A stretch of DNA of 64,000 bases from Pararge aegeria (GCF_905163445.1 NC_053189.1:12542001-12606000); one strand, 5' to 3'; positions 1-10,099 are shown, counted from the stretch's first letter. Numbers and translations: made by a program. The notes: generated by a model from the sequence alone, not told the origin.

Positions 1-697
1 TTCGAACACTAACTCAACAGGACAACAAATCAACTGCGGTTTCGGCGGAAGCGTTTACTGTCGGTACAACAACTGCTTAAGGGCTATAAATTAAGTAACT
101 GGGTTTGATTGGATCGCGACTAGTTTCATGTTTCTCAAACGTTTAAGACTCCTCGAATATATTTTGTTTTACTTGGCCTGCAGTTCTACAAGTTTGATAA
201 ATTCTTTATTTATTTATAAAAACAAACCTTCACCAACTACAGCTACCTTCGTCAACTGCAGTAAAATAGTTTAAAGGCTCTAAGGCTGTGTGCGTTCTGG
301 TACGATGGGTCTATGGGTGAGGAGTGTATGGATATAACTGCCATAATAGTGGAGGAGGTGAGTATGGATATAACTGCCACAATAGTTCCGGGCTAACGCT
401 TCCTATCCGAGACTATGCGTACTTTAGCACCTTATCAGATTAATTCATGGAAGTATGAATTAAATCCACATTAGTATGATTCTAGTTTCACTCTAGTTGA
501 TTTATCAGTGAGGTAATCTCTCCCTTCTTTTATTAAATGGTTTTTTTGTTTCATAGACTAGCGCTTTGCTGCAATCTTACTTGATGGTAAATACATTTTT
601 TAGTTTGAATTTTATCGAATCTAGAAACTGGCTGGCTGATTATTATAACATCGCATTGGTTATTCACTCTCGATTTGAAGTAGTAATATTATAGGTT
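1..697. other. AT-rich unique sequence, no gene seen
   Basis: No convincing coding frame. Two small items are visible. A short direct repeat (start GTATGGATATAACTGCC) occurs at about 326 and again at 362, a 36-bp period. A fragment at about 560-590 (core TGCAATCTTACTTGATGGTAA) resembles the start of the dispersed repeat at 4207. Confidence 0.5.
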
Positions 698-705
698 GTA
701 GGGAA

Positions 706-848
706 CAGTGGCGTGCACTGGGTTTCTTACCAGGGTATACATACAGCAGGAAATTGCATAAAATGGCAAAAAACCTCCTCTTATACGAGCTATATATAAA
801 TTTTAGGGTAGGCAGTGCTTTTTTGCATGTATTAAGTGCACGCCACTG
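706..848 (+). mobile_element. hAT-like MITE, CAGTGGCGTGC family, subfamily I
   Basis: A 143-bp non-autonomous DNA element. The left end reads CAGTGGCGTGCACT and the right end AGTGCACGCCACTG, so the terminal inverted repeats match for about 14 bp. It is flanked by a perfect 8-bp direct repeat GTAGGGAA at 698-705 and 849-856. An 8-bp target duplication with CAG-type ends is what hAT transposases make; the superfamily call is inferred from that, since the element has no coding capacity. Related copies lie at 22606-22748 and 28465-28593. Confidence 0.85.
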
Positions 849-856
849 GTAGGGAA

Positions 857-1924
857 TATAGGAAACCGAATAAAGCCTTCTAAATCTTTGCGTGCTTATT
901 AAAAACGAATACGCAACACACATAAAAAATGTTCTATAAAAACATTTAAAAAAACTAAATATTCTCGGAAAAAACTAAGTATCTACTAAAAAATGTAAGA
1001 TGCCAAATCTTCTAAAAACTTTATTAATACCATATCGAGATGGTTAGTCTTTGTCAGAATCTTTTAAGATTATACAACTTGGCAAACCCCAGCCACTCTT
1101 TATTCAGGAGACATAAGTAAAGATAAATAAATCTGCAGTTGTATCTGGATACCGCTAGATTGTGACAAAGGGGTGTAGCTTTGAAGGCTCAGGCGGGGGC
1201 TCCACCATAATTGATGAGGCTCTTAGCACAGCAGGGCGGCGGCGGAATTATCATCCACGACACTCCGGTACAAGTTCTCATTAATTTGTGATTAGCTTGC
1301 AGTTTGTATGCTTTTCTTCTAATTACGTAATCAGTTTTTCTCCCGGTACCGGATTAAACCTGTACGAGAACGGAGGGAGAATTAACCTTGACAAATTAGG
1401 TACCTGTCTACTTTATAGGGCTTAATGCTCTTATTATTTCAGTTGGATAAAGTTTTCTTTAGACGTTGGTCTAGTTTTTAGAATAAAATTTTATATAACT
1501 ATCTATAGAAGGTTGCCGCCACAACCTTAGATATTAAGAAACTTAGGGCCCCTTAAAATAAACGAGGCGTATCCTCGGAATAGCTATACACTGCATAGCT
1601 ATTTCGACGTTATGCCTTTTTACCACGATCCGACCCACTCTCATACCTACTGCGTGTCCTTTAATAGTTATACCAACTGACAAGTTATTATATTTATAAT
1701 GTTAAAATATAAAAAAACCCTTTCTATGTAGTCTACATCATTCGATAAGTCAATCCTTAAGGTACATTTGATATTGTATCAGTTGGGAAAAATGTGTTAT
1801 TTCGAGGTGGGGCGACTATCTTGGACCGTTTTTTGTGTAAGCAAACTCGTAGCTAAGAACACTCAAGACTAATTCACCTTTGAAACAAAAATACAAAATC
1901 AAAATAGGATCAGCTGTTCGGAAG
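857..1924. other. Intergenic or intronic sequence, no gene seen
   Basis: AT-rich DNA with a moderately GC-richer patch at about 1165-1290 (GGCGGCGGCGG run). No open frame or splice pattern could be supported. Confidence 0.45.
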
Positions 1925-1938
1925 CTATGATGACACAG

Positions 1939-2008
<70 letters not shown>

Positions 2009-2052
2009 GAGTTATAGCACCCCTTCGTTTCTGCATCGGGGGTTAAAAAAGA
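1925..2052 (+). repeat. 3' end of a dispersed repeat ending in GGGGGTTAAAAA
   Basis: To the right of the (CA)n run the sequence reads TTATAGCACCCC, then CATCGGGGGTTAAAAAAG. The same word order, ACTTATAACACCCC then GGGGGTTAAAAATAG, ends the repeat at 60050-60296, where it follows a short CACACAC stretch. A third relative is at 20266-20412. This type of 3' end is widespread in lepidopteran DNA. The element class is not identified. Confidence 0.6.
1943..2004. repeat. (AC)31 microsatellite
   Basis: 62 bases of uninterrupted AC dinucleotide. It sits where the related repeat at 60.2 kb has only a short ACACAC seed, so it probably grew by slippage from that seed. A translated valine-cysteine run on the minus strand is an artefact of this repeat. 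Confidence 0.97.
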
Positions 2053-3078
2053 ACAATTTAACATTTGCGTGTGTAGGTAGGTATATAATATATCTACCCA
2101 ACGTATTTATTGCAGACAAGACAAATGTATGAACGTTTTTACTTAATCTTCAGTATGAGCAAAGAAGCGAGACGGGGCTGTAATAATATCTAAAAACTCA
2201 ATTCATCCCCCAATAAATATCTTAAGCATCGTTTACTGGGAATGAGGCAAAAAACGTTATTCCCCTATACCAACTGTTTATTTAAAGGTGGATTTTGTTG
2301 AAAATTTATTCCTGAATACGCATGATCAAGGGTCCTGGATGCGTGTCAAACGGAAGTCTGAAAACATACATTTGAAATCGTAGGTTTTTATGATAGATAA
2401 AGATCTATGAAATTTAAATTAATAAGTGAGAAGTACCGGCTATCCAATTTTTCGAAAAATGTCAAGGTTATTGTTGTTGCAGGAAATTATTGTTTTATTA
2501 TGCTTGTAACCTTGGGTTTTATTACCAACATTAAACATCTTGATATTCTCATTTGGCTTTTTACTTATGCAGATAAAGAACGAATGGTTAATAGGTAGGA
2601 TAGATAAGGTAGTCCCAAGAAGTTTGTAGGGTTTACAATAACTCAAAACTGAATGTACGGAAACTCAAAAGTTAACCAATTATAGCTCTATTTATAGCGG
2701 ATGGTCTACTACCGTCTAATACCTGATGTCATCCTTATATCTCTTAAACAAAGTGGTATCCGCTAAGAAAACCTACCAATTAGATTAATTCGGTTAGGGG
2801 GGCTCGATCGGAGCCAATTTGTCTGATTGCTACCGATGTATGTGCTTACCTATGTATCCGGTTTTCAATAAATTCTGACCCCATCCAGGGCGGCCCTATC
2901 AATAAATATTTGCGCATGATTATTTCAATAAACTAACTGCGCGCAATTCTTTTTTTTAGTTATTTAAGAAAGTGCAATGGATCGTGTAGGGGTGGCATTA
3001 TCTCTCGCATCAGTTCTTAGTTGAATGTTTGAGCATCCATGAACGATTGTCACAACTATTCACTTTTTATAGTAACAA
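2053..3078. other. Intergenic or intronic sequence, no gene seen
   Basis: AT-rich DNA. The two overlapping open frames at 2407-2646 lie on opposite strands and have low-complexity Asn/Ile/Lys composition, as expected by chance. Confidence 0.45.
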
Positions 3079-3490
3079 CTAGATGTTGCCCGCGACTTCG
3101 TCTGCGTTTTATTTTATTTTTTGATTTTGCGTTCAATTTAGTTGTAGTTCTAAAAAAAATTAAAGTATTCAGTATCATTAAGCCTTAAATGAGGGGTTGG
3201 CTCCTGTGCGCTAAAAAGTTCTGTCCTCTATCTCCAACCACATTCAGATCCACACAAAGTTTGGACAAAATTAGACACATTATATAACCTCTATAGTACA
3301 AAATAATTATTTTAATCGGTTACAATTTTTCGGAGTTATGGTGTAAAATCGTCAAACACTTTCATCCCCTATCCTATATTACTTCTAACACTTCCAAGAA
3401 TATGTGTACAAATTTTCATGGGGATCGGTTTAGTAGTTTTTGCGTGGAAGCGTAACAAACAAACTTACATTGACATTTATAATATTAGTA
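3079..3490 (+). repeat. Retroelement 3'-end repeat, copy 1
   Basis: Starts CTAGATGTTGCCCGCGACTT and ends ACATTTATAATATTAGTA. It aligns along most of its length with 54720-55139 and 62119-62545; shared words include TCCTCTATCTCCAACCACA and GTGTAAAATCGTCAAACACT. The other two copies end in a short tandem (AGGGAT)n tail, a 3' tail style of RTE-like LINEs and the SINEs they mobilise; this copy lacks the tail. It carries small internal differences, for example loss of the segment around CCAAAGGAACCGAGC. No coding frame. Confidence 0.75.
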
Positions 3491-3683
3491 AATTGACGGA
3501 CCAAGCTGGCCCGCAAACTTTTTATAATTGGAAACTCATCGCCTTTAAACAGAGCAAAACTTTGCAGGGCATGTAGGAACACATCCTGTATGTAGTAAGA
3601 GTGTTTCAACATCTGCCCCGTATTCATCAACCATAGGCGTAGGTGATAAGATTCACGTTCCTGAAATTCTATCGACATAACCA

Positions 3684-3852
3684 AGCCTCCAAGCTGCATT
3701 GTTGTGTTCCAGGCTAAAGGTAGCCTCCAAGCAGCATTGTTGTGTTCCAGGCTTAAGATAGCTTGGACCACAATAATGCAGCTTGGAGGCAGAAATAAGA
3801 AAGGCGATAGTAATTCCCCGGACGAGCTCTGTCACAAAAGATCTACCTTGTT
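3684..3852 (+). repeat. Rearranged dispersed-repeat end with internal duplication
   Basis: The word AGCCTCCAAGC-GCATTG, running to GTGTTCCAGGCT, is present twice in direct orientation at 3684 and 3722 (38-bp period). It reappears inverted at about 3775-3790 (AATGCAGCTTGGAGGC). The rest (GCAGAAATAAGAAAGGCG, then GAGCTCTGTCACAAAAG) matches the 3' part of the dispersed repeats at 4207 and 17680. It therefore looks like a rearranged, inverted end of that family. Class unknown. Confidence 0.6.
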
Positions 3853-3986
3853 ACTTCTACTAAAATGTATTATATCATTGTATATCGAGTGAAAGAACCG
3901 TCTACGAGCTCTGTCAAAAAAGATCTAACTTGTTACTTCTACTAAAATGTATTATATCATTTGTATATCGAGTGAAAGAACCGTCT
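3822..3986. repeat. Recent 82-bp tandem duplication
   Basis: Unit 1 (3822-3903) and unit 2 (3904-3986) both run from ACGAGCTCTGTCA to GAAAGAACCGTCT. They differ at about three positions: C/A in CACAAAAG, C/A in CTACCTTG, and one extra T in the second unit. Such high identity in this diverged landscape means a young duplication. Confidence 0.93.
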
Positions 3987-4009
3987 ATAATATGGTTCTT
4001 AATGAAAAA

Positions 4010-4150
4010 TGGCCATCATCATCAGCCCAATAAGTCTCACTGCTGTGAACAGGCCTCATCATTTGCATAGCAGGATCAGCAGATCAGCAGTCTAATAATG
4101 TCTCAATGCTAGATTGCCAATCTGTTGGGAAACCAGCCTAAAAACAAAGC
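4010..4150. repeat. SINE/LINE-tail-like fragment
   Basis: Begins CATCATCATCAGCCC and continues CACTGCTGTGAACAGGCCT, a layout seen at the tails of lepidopteran non-LTR elements ((CAT)n, then 'cactgctg..caggcct'). Degenerate; family uncertain. Confidence 0.4.
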
Positions 4151-4206
4151 GTCTTTTCGCAAGACATGCAAGGACCAAAAACAAGGTCCTTTTATATTCA
4201 ACTACA

Positions 4207-4740
4207 TGTTAGCCCTTGACTGCAATCTCACTTATGGTAAGTGATGATGCAGTCTAAGATAGCGGGCTAAATTGTTTGTGAGTGTGCCAGTTGTGTTTAA
4301 ACTATACCCCTCATCCGGAACGCTAATTCGTTACGGCACGTCTTTGTCGCTAAGTTGGTCACTAGCGACGGCCAAAGCCTTCCACCAGACACCTTGGATG
4401 TGCCGCTCCGTATCTATCAACCTGAGTGGTTGGTGTCGAATCTCATGTGCCTATAATTACACCGGCAACCAATGACGTGCATAGAAGGTATGCACAGGGT
4501 ATGCAGATGATACAAAATGAAGAAAATCTCCAGTACTAGTTATAAATACTTAAGGGTAGGCTTTTTATAACTCTTACAATGCCCATCCTTAAGTTTTTTA
4601 TAACTCGTACTAGAGACTTCCTTCATTGTATATCATCTGCATACCCTGTGCATACCCTCTATGCCCACCAATGCCAGCAACCATTCCATTTAGATCGAAA
4701 CACGACATTGCAACAATGCTGCTTAGGGGTATAATAAGCG
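4207..4740 (+). repeat. Dispersed lepidopteran repeat split by a MITE
   Basis: Starts near TTAGCCCTTGACTGCAATCT and GGTAAGTGATGATGCAGTCT. The part TGTGCCTATAATTACACCGG is followed, after the MITE at 4470-4673, by GATCGAAACACGAC, GCAACAATGCTGCTTAGG and ATAATAAGCG. At 17680-17955 the same order (CTGCCTATAATTACATTGCC, GACTGAAACACAGCAATGCT) is uninterrupted, so the MITE inserted into a pre-existing repeat. A short frame through it at 4272-4475 is probably fortuitous. Confidence 0.7.
4470..4673. mobile_element. Palindromic MITE, CAGTGGCGTGC family, subfamily II
   Basis: About 204 bp. The two halves are near-complementary arms of roughly 80-85 bp: GGTATGCACAGGGTATGCAG on the left, CTGCATACCCTGTGCATACC on the right, around a short centre, so the single strand would fold into one long hairpin. 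Ends have decayed to CAATGACGTGC and CCCACCAATG. Flanking 8-mers CCGGCAAC (4462-4469) and CCAGCAAC (4674-4681) differ at one base, fitting an aged 8-bp target duplication. A relative is at 51666-51856. Confidence 0.8.
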
Positions 4741-5834
4741 TGGTAAATACCTAATAAGCAAAGTCACAATCGTAAAACGATCAAGTTAATAGCACCTCAT
4801 AGAATATACCTAGCAAATTGTTAATTAGATAGCATTTCTATACTCAGTGCACGCCTCTTCCGAGTCCCGTGTCTTAACGAGGGGGAAAAAAATCAAACGG
4901 TATACGTATTGGAAAGCAATACGAGGTGATTCTATTAGATTGAGCTGCCTTGCTTGAGGTTGGGGACGATAAGGACAGATTGATTTGTTTTGATTTCTCT
5001 TTATTTCTTAACAATGTTTTTTCGAATCGGTACGCTAAGAGTTTGATATTTTTACACGGCTCGTAGTGATTTAATTTTTTCATGTGTATACCTATGATTA
5101 TGTATCTCCGCATGTATGCAAGTACTTATGTGAGTTTCTTTATTCAACCATAACTTCAAAATTCCTAAAAAGATAAGGATATATATATGAAGTATCTTAA
5201 AAATCCTTATATCATTCTAAATGACACAGGCTATAAATAGCGGTATGACGTCATTTTCAAGTGTGAGAATTCTTACAGTTTAAGTTAGTCGCCTTTGCAA
5301 TATCTCTTAAAATTGATCTGGTGTTGGACTTAAACCTGCGTAGAGGTTAGAGGGTTTGTGAGCAGGTAGATATAAAGCAGAAAACTGGGACAACGTGGCA
5401 ACACAATTCTTAGGCTACGCAGTGTTTTTACGCTCGTATGAAGTGCACATATTGAATAATTTGTGTAGTATTGGGTTATAAGCATTCCATAAATATGTCT
5501 GATTCCGCAAGTTATAGCAAATTAAGCTTCTTCGATACCGACACAGGAATTAGTTTTGTAAATGAAAGCAGTAGGTAGTCCATTTTTAATTAAACTTTTA
5601 ATAAGTAAGTAAGAGCAATAATGGAGGCAAAGGTAGGTATAATTTAACTAGAATATCGATAAAGGATTTCGTGTTTGAAGTTCGCGTGCAGTTGAAGATA
5701 TAAATGCATTACAATTTAGCTTAGCCTTACCTCTATCTCAATGGGAATCATCTATAAGTTACTGCACTTGGTTCATAATTGACACTTCCTATTGCCTATT
5801 CTTACTGTTACAATTTCAAATTAATTGTACAATG
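4741..5834. other. Intergenic or intronic sequence with a degenerate MITE trace
   Basis: No gene supported. At about 5361-5452, the order TTCTTAGGCTACGCAGTG, TATGAAGTGCAC resembles the right half of the subfamily I MITE (TTTTAGGGTAGGCAGTGC, TATTAAGTGCACGCC), probably an old relic. Confidence 0.4.
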
Positions 5835-5888
5835 AATCATTTAAACCAAAGTAAGTAGGTACACCTACTTACTTTGGTTTAAATGATT
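5835..5888. repeat. Perfect 54-bp palindrome
   Basis: Two 26-base arms (AATCATTTAAACCAAAGTAA at the start of the left arm) are exact reverse complements, separated by only AC at 5861-5862. No imperfection was found within the arms. No target duplication is evident. Confidence 0.95.
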
Positions 5889-6102
5889 TGATTTGAACTC
5901 TAAAGCATTTGAGAGGACCACCCACCTATCTATTTAAATCAAGTGCAAAATTTATAAGGGAAATATAAATTTACCTGATTATACCTAAATTAAAATAATA
6001 CGAAGAGCCCTTTATTTCGAAAATAAGGTAAGGTATTCTCTTACTATGCTCTCCTGATATCTAACTCTCCATTTATGTTTTGATTATTCTTCATTTAAAA
6101 CA
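5889..6102. other. AT-rich spacer
   Basis: No feature seen. Confidence 0.4.
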
Positions 6103-6268
6103 GTGCAGTCTTGCTCGGCACTCAACGATGTACAGATGACATCAGGCGAGTCGCTGAGAGCCGATGGAGGCAAGCGGCCCAGGACCGCTGCTTGTGGAAT
6201 TCCCTACAAAAGGCCTTTGTCCAGCAGTGGACGTCAATTGGTTGGAATGATGATGATGATGATGATAA
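6103..6268 (+). pseudogene. C-terminal fragment of an RTE-type LINE reverse transcriptase
   Basis: One frame (codons in phase with 6111) reads, in pieces, CTDDIRRVAESRW, QAAQDRCLW, then AFVQQWTSIG, followed by a (GAT)n run. The motif order 'TDDI..VA.SRW..AAQDR..W......VQQWTSIG' is the familiar C-terminus of the endonuclease/reverse-transcriptase ORF of RTE LINEs in Lepidoptera, which end in a trinucleotide tail. Upstream domains (endonuclease, RT palm with YxDD) are absent, so it is a 5'-truncated dead copy. A second copy with a stop codon lies at 47916-48116 (-). Confidence 0.8.
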
Positions 6269-6365
6269 TCAATTTTCCATTGTTTCTTCTTCATGTATTC
6301 TCTACTGTTTTTACTTGTTATTCTATTTAGATACACCTAAGGCAATATAAATACACAAACTAAGA

Positions 6366-6482
6366 CTCCCCGATGTCGTCGAGCCCTGGGGCTCTTCTCA
6401 TGGCGAGCTTTCGCGCTCGCCCCACTCCCCCGGTGACGCCGTAGCAACCCCTCAGGTGGTTATCGGCAAGTGTCCTTCCGAA
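6366..6482. repeat. GC-rich fragment, probably transposon-derived
   Basis: An abrupt GC-rich island (CGAGCCCTGGGGCTCTTCTC, CCCCACTCCCCCGGTGACGC) between AT-rich flanks. The word series resembles untranslated parts of lepidopteran non-LTR elements from memory. Not assigned. Confidence 0.35.
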
Positions 6483-6730
6483 AAAGCAAAAAAAGCACTT
6501 AGTTTGTGTATTCATATTGTATCATTGAAAACTAGAATTTGCCGTTATAATTTCTACTTTAATTTGCTCATCAAAGCTTACATATAATAATTATTTAAAA
6601 ACATAACATGATATGAAAAGGTAAGTAAGTGCCTACCTATAGCAGCAAATATGAATCTGCCGTCCAAATATTCACTTAAATGCAAATTAAGTTACCCAAA
6701 ACGCTGTCGCTATTTCCGTAACCTATGATG

Positions 6731-6993
6731 AATAATAAATAAATGAATAAACGACAATAAACACATCGTCATCTATCCTCAAAGTAAGCTTAGCCTGTGT
6801 TATTGGTACTAAGATGACTGATAGATATTTGTATGAATAATAGACATAAATAGTTATAATATACATATAAACACCCAGAACACTGAAAAACATTAATGTT
6901 CATCACACAAAGATTTTCTAGCTGTGGGAATCGAACCCACGGCCTTGGGCTCAGAAAGCAGGGTCGCTGCCCATTACGCCTATCGGTCGTTGG
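6731..6993 (-). mobile_element. SINE-B (tRNA-derived, Metulj-like), copy 1
   Basis: Read on the minus strand, the 5' head resembles a tRNA: an A-box region near GGCGTAATGGGCAG and a B box GGTTCGATTCC inside GTGGGTTCGATTCCCAC. The body has AACATTAATGTTTTTCAGTG and a tail of the form 'gatgtgtttattgtcg' plus T/A-rich repeats. Same order as the copies at 19514, 38479 and 62052. Non-coding; mobilised by a LINE. Confidence 0.85.
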
Positions 6994-7235
6994 TTGGGTT
7001 GCTATATAAGTACGGACGAATAATGATTATATATCTACCTATCTAACATAATATATCTTTTAACACAACGATAGATAGTAATGAAAAAAATCATTAGAAT
7101 GAAATAAATGTGTACACACACATGGCGAATTTCCATTTTTACAAATATAAATCGGTTTTGTCGAAAGGACCGTAAGAGTGCCCAAGTGTCGGTTAAATCC
7201 TGAGATCGAGATAAGCCGTCACATTCAAGATATTT

Positions 7236-7390
7236 AAATCGATTTCGGCAATTTTCCGACAGAGGGCGCTGCCGAGGCCCGACTCAATTTATCCGGTGTC
7301 GCGGCGGGGCGCTGGGACCGTCTATTGTTCACTAAATGAACTACGCCAACCTACGGCGTTTACAATGTTAACTACATCAGGAAATTCAAA
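7236..7390. promoter_or_regulatory. GC-rich block with CTCF-like and SOX-like motifs
   Basis: GC-rich island in AT-rich DNA. CCGACAGAGGGCGCTG at 7256-7271 fits the CTCF core consensus (CCA-C-Y-AG-R-K-GGC-R-CT-R) at about 14 of 16 positions. CTATTGTTCA a little further right fits a SOX site. No open frame longer than about 25 codons crosses it. Regulatory function is inferred from composition and motifs only. Confidence 0.4.
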
Positions 7391-9750
7391 TACGATATCG
7401 CTAATTTAAATACCTCAACATTTTGGCACGGGTTTATTAAAACTGTAATGCTACTTAAAATCTAAAAGTAAGAGACAAAGAAAACCTTATTTATTTAAAC
7501 TGACCTATAGGTATATTAATTTGGTTGTCTACCTAGTTACCGTAGAAGCTATTTATAACTTTCTCCATTCTAATTAAATCATACTTAATTTTTATTAGAA
7601 ACGTATGTCGTCGTATGTCTACGTAAAACAAGTTATTATCATCTGTTATGAGACTCAATAAGCTGTTAAAATGTTTAGCTTATATGCTGTAAAGTTTTAA
7701 AAAGGTGTTGTAACCTGCTAAACTGTAAGTAATATATTATTTATTTCTTTAACCTAGGCTAGTCACTGGGATATGAACTACTATAATAATATAATTAATT
7801 AATTAATAAAGATGTTTTTAAAGCAAACTAACAAATGATACTTAGATAGCTTTGTTAGATGATCATCATCATAATGAGTAATTTGACTTGATAGATCTAT
7901 CTCATTCTATCTTTTAAACCTAATTGGATTATATTTGTTATGCTTATTAAATAATATTAAATCATAACATAAATATATATTGTAGTTGACCAATAATTAA
8001 TTCATCCTGTTGTATCATTTAATTTTTTTTAAATTTTAATTTTTCTTTAACTTAGGCTTATACCGCCTTAAGTTGAGCAAAAATAAGTTCTTACAACCTT
8101 AGTTAACATGGGGTTAATTTTGCTTATTTTTTGGTCAAACACCCATGCGTTGTAAAAAGTTATACTTGTCATCATATTTTCTACCAAAAGAAAAAACTTA
8201 TAGGCATCCGTTGCACTAAATACCTACAGTTTTAAGAGACGTCACATCAATCGGATGGAACCCTTTAAATTTCGTTTCATTAAGGAGTTTCGCTTATTTC
8301 TCCCAACCGGAACCTATTTGTTGGGTTGCTATTTAAAACATTCGCCCCGTCTGTTTACATAGATCAGATACGTTCAACAAAGGCTTTTGTAATTAAGAAA
8401 GATATTTTAAGTCGGCGGCAGCTTGGCTTTATTCGCGAAATGAATTTACTGGATTAAGTGCGTTTCAACTTTTGTTAAATGGTGTTTTGTTTCTTTATTG
8501 CTAAACACGATCTAACCTAATAAAGACCCGCTGTAGTGAGAAATGTAATTTTCAAATATATTTACGGGCAAAGCTGAAATTATCGTAATAAATTTCGGTT
8601 TTGCGATGAACAATGGACAATAATTGGATATACCCTATTGGGCCAATATCCAAAAGATAGGTAAAACACGCAAGGCTATATTTCGAACTGCTCCTAAATA
8701 TAAATTTCCCAACTCCGTCCCCAATTTAGGAGTGCATTATTTTCGCTTTCGCAGACATCCGATACAATTAAAATCTTCTTTAATTAAGGGACGACTATGA
8801 ATCATTCGCACGTGGCGCACTGAGTTTTCCGCTTGTATACACTTTCGCCTTAACTCATAAAGGTTTAGGCTCAAGGTTGGCAAAACAAAAATAGCTCATA
8901 ATGTTAATGCCGCTTGGTTCATATTTATGTAACAACGCACTGTATTTAAGGCCGAGCTTCTGTTGTTTTCTGGTATCTCTTTTCACTTTGTCGCAGTATC
9001 TACCATATTTACTCGTACGTGAGGGATGCTGGCAATAAATAGGTGGGCGCAAACATATTTGACGTTTACAAATACCTCCCAAATTGGTTTCCTTGGTGTA
9101 ACTGGCCGTTATTATTAGTTCAGTGTATGTATTTACTTTGTTTTATTTTTTACGCATTTTCAAAAAATATTCATGTAATTGTACGAAGGTACCTTATTAT
9201 GAGGCAATCATTTAATGAAATGGAGAGATGCTAGACACGCTATCAAAATGCAAGTGAAAATTTAAATGGCGTTCCTAAAATAGAAATACTTTAAATTCCG
9301 TTCGAATACAGAAGGGTTACAAATAAAGTACGAATTTCTTAACTGTGTTAAAAGTTTTGTAAATATAGAAGGTAAACTAGCTGGTGAATTTATAAGTAGG
9401 AAATTTAATTCCTTCAAATTTAAAACATTTATTTTCGTAAGATGTCAATTATCAAAAAAATTATAATGTTTATTAAAAAAAACTTTTTCGACAATATTTG
9501 CCTACCATACCAAATAGTATTATTAATGCGAAAGTTGTTGTTTTTTAGTTTGCCCTTCTTTCATAAAGCTATAAAGTGCCTACGAATTGATGTGATTTCG
9601 TACATCGAGAGAATATATCGATCGGATAGTATCCCGGGATAACGGAAGATTTTTACATTTCTCCATCAAAAAGTGAAATAGGTATTATTGTATCTTGGAA
9701 ATCCTATTTACGTTACTTTCAGCATTAGTAAGAAAGCAAAGACTAGTAGG
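7391..9750. other. Long AT-rich non-coding stretch
   Basis: No repeat, RNA gene or coding exon could be supported. Frames at 8855-9082 (-), 9043-9234 (+) and 9442-9642 (+) have AT-driven composition and no splice context. Confidence 0.45.
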
Positions 9751-10099
9751 AACATATAACCGAAATATCTGATGAAACGTGTGGATTTGCGTTCAAACAA
9801 CTATTACCCAACCATAGCGTCACTCTGAACAAGATGAGACCTAAACATATCCTTCAAGACCCTTTACAGCGGCCTCACATGAGGCGCCCTCAGGCAGACG
9901 GTCCGTTAGCTTCTTCAAGCTCTAGGTTTAAAACTCTTCCAGGCAGAGCCTCATTCCGAGGCTCGCCAACAAGCCCAGGTTACGCTGATAAAATCATTAG
10001 GATTGTTCAGCTAGACAAAATCCGAAAAAATTCTACGTATGCTTCGCAAATAGAAGAGCCAGTGTCCGCCAATCTGTTGAAAAATAGATCATCCTAACG
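9751..10099 (+). CDS. Candidate exon or degenerate ORF, unknown product
   Basis: A frame open from just after a TAG near 9750 to TAA at 10097-10099, about 115 codons with an internal ATG at 9834. It is less AT-driven than its surroundings. The peptide is Arg/Pro/Ser-rich in the middle (SSSSRFKTLPGRASFRGSP) and more hydrophilic at the end (DKIIRIVQLDKIRKNSTYAS). No known family is recognised and no signal peptide or membrane segment is seen. The sequence before it is not a strong acceptor. About 170 bases after the stop is AATAAA, in GGAAATAAAACATTG. It could be a terminal exon, a retro-derived fragment, or chance. Confidence 0.25.

Noticed and set aside
1816..2064. Minus-strand frame with a long Val-Cys run
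   Set aside because: It is a translation of the (AC)31 microsatellite.
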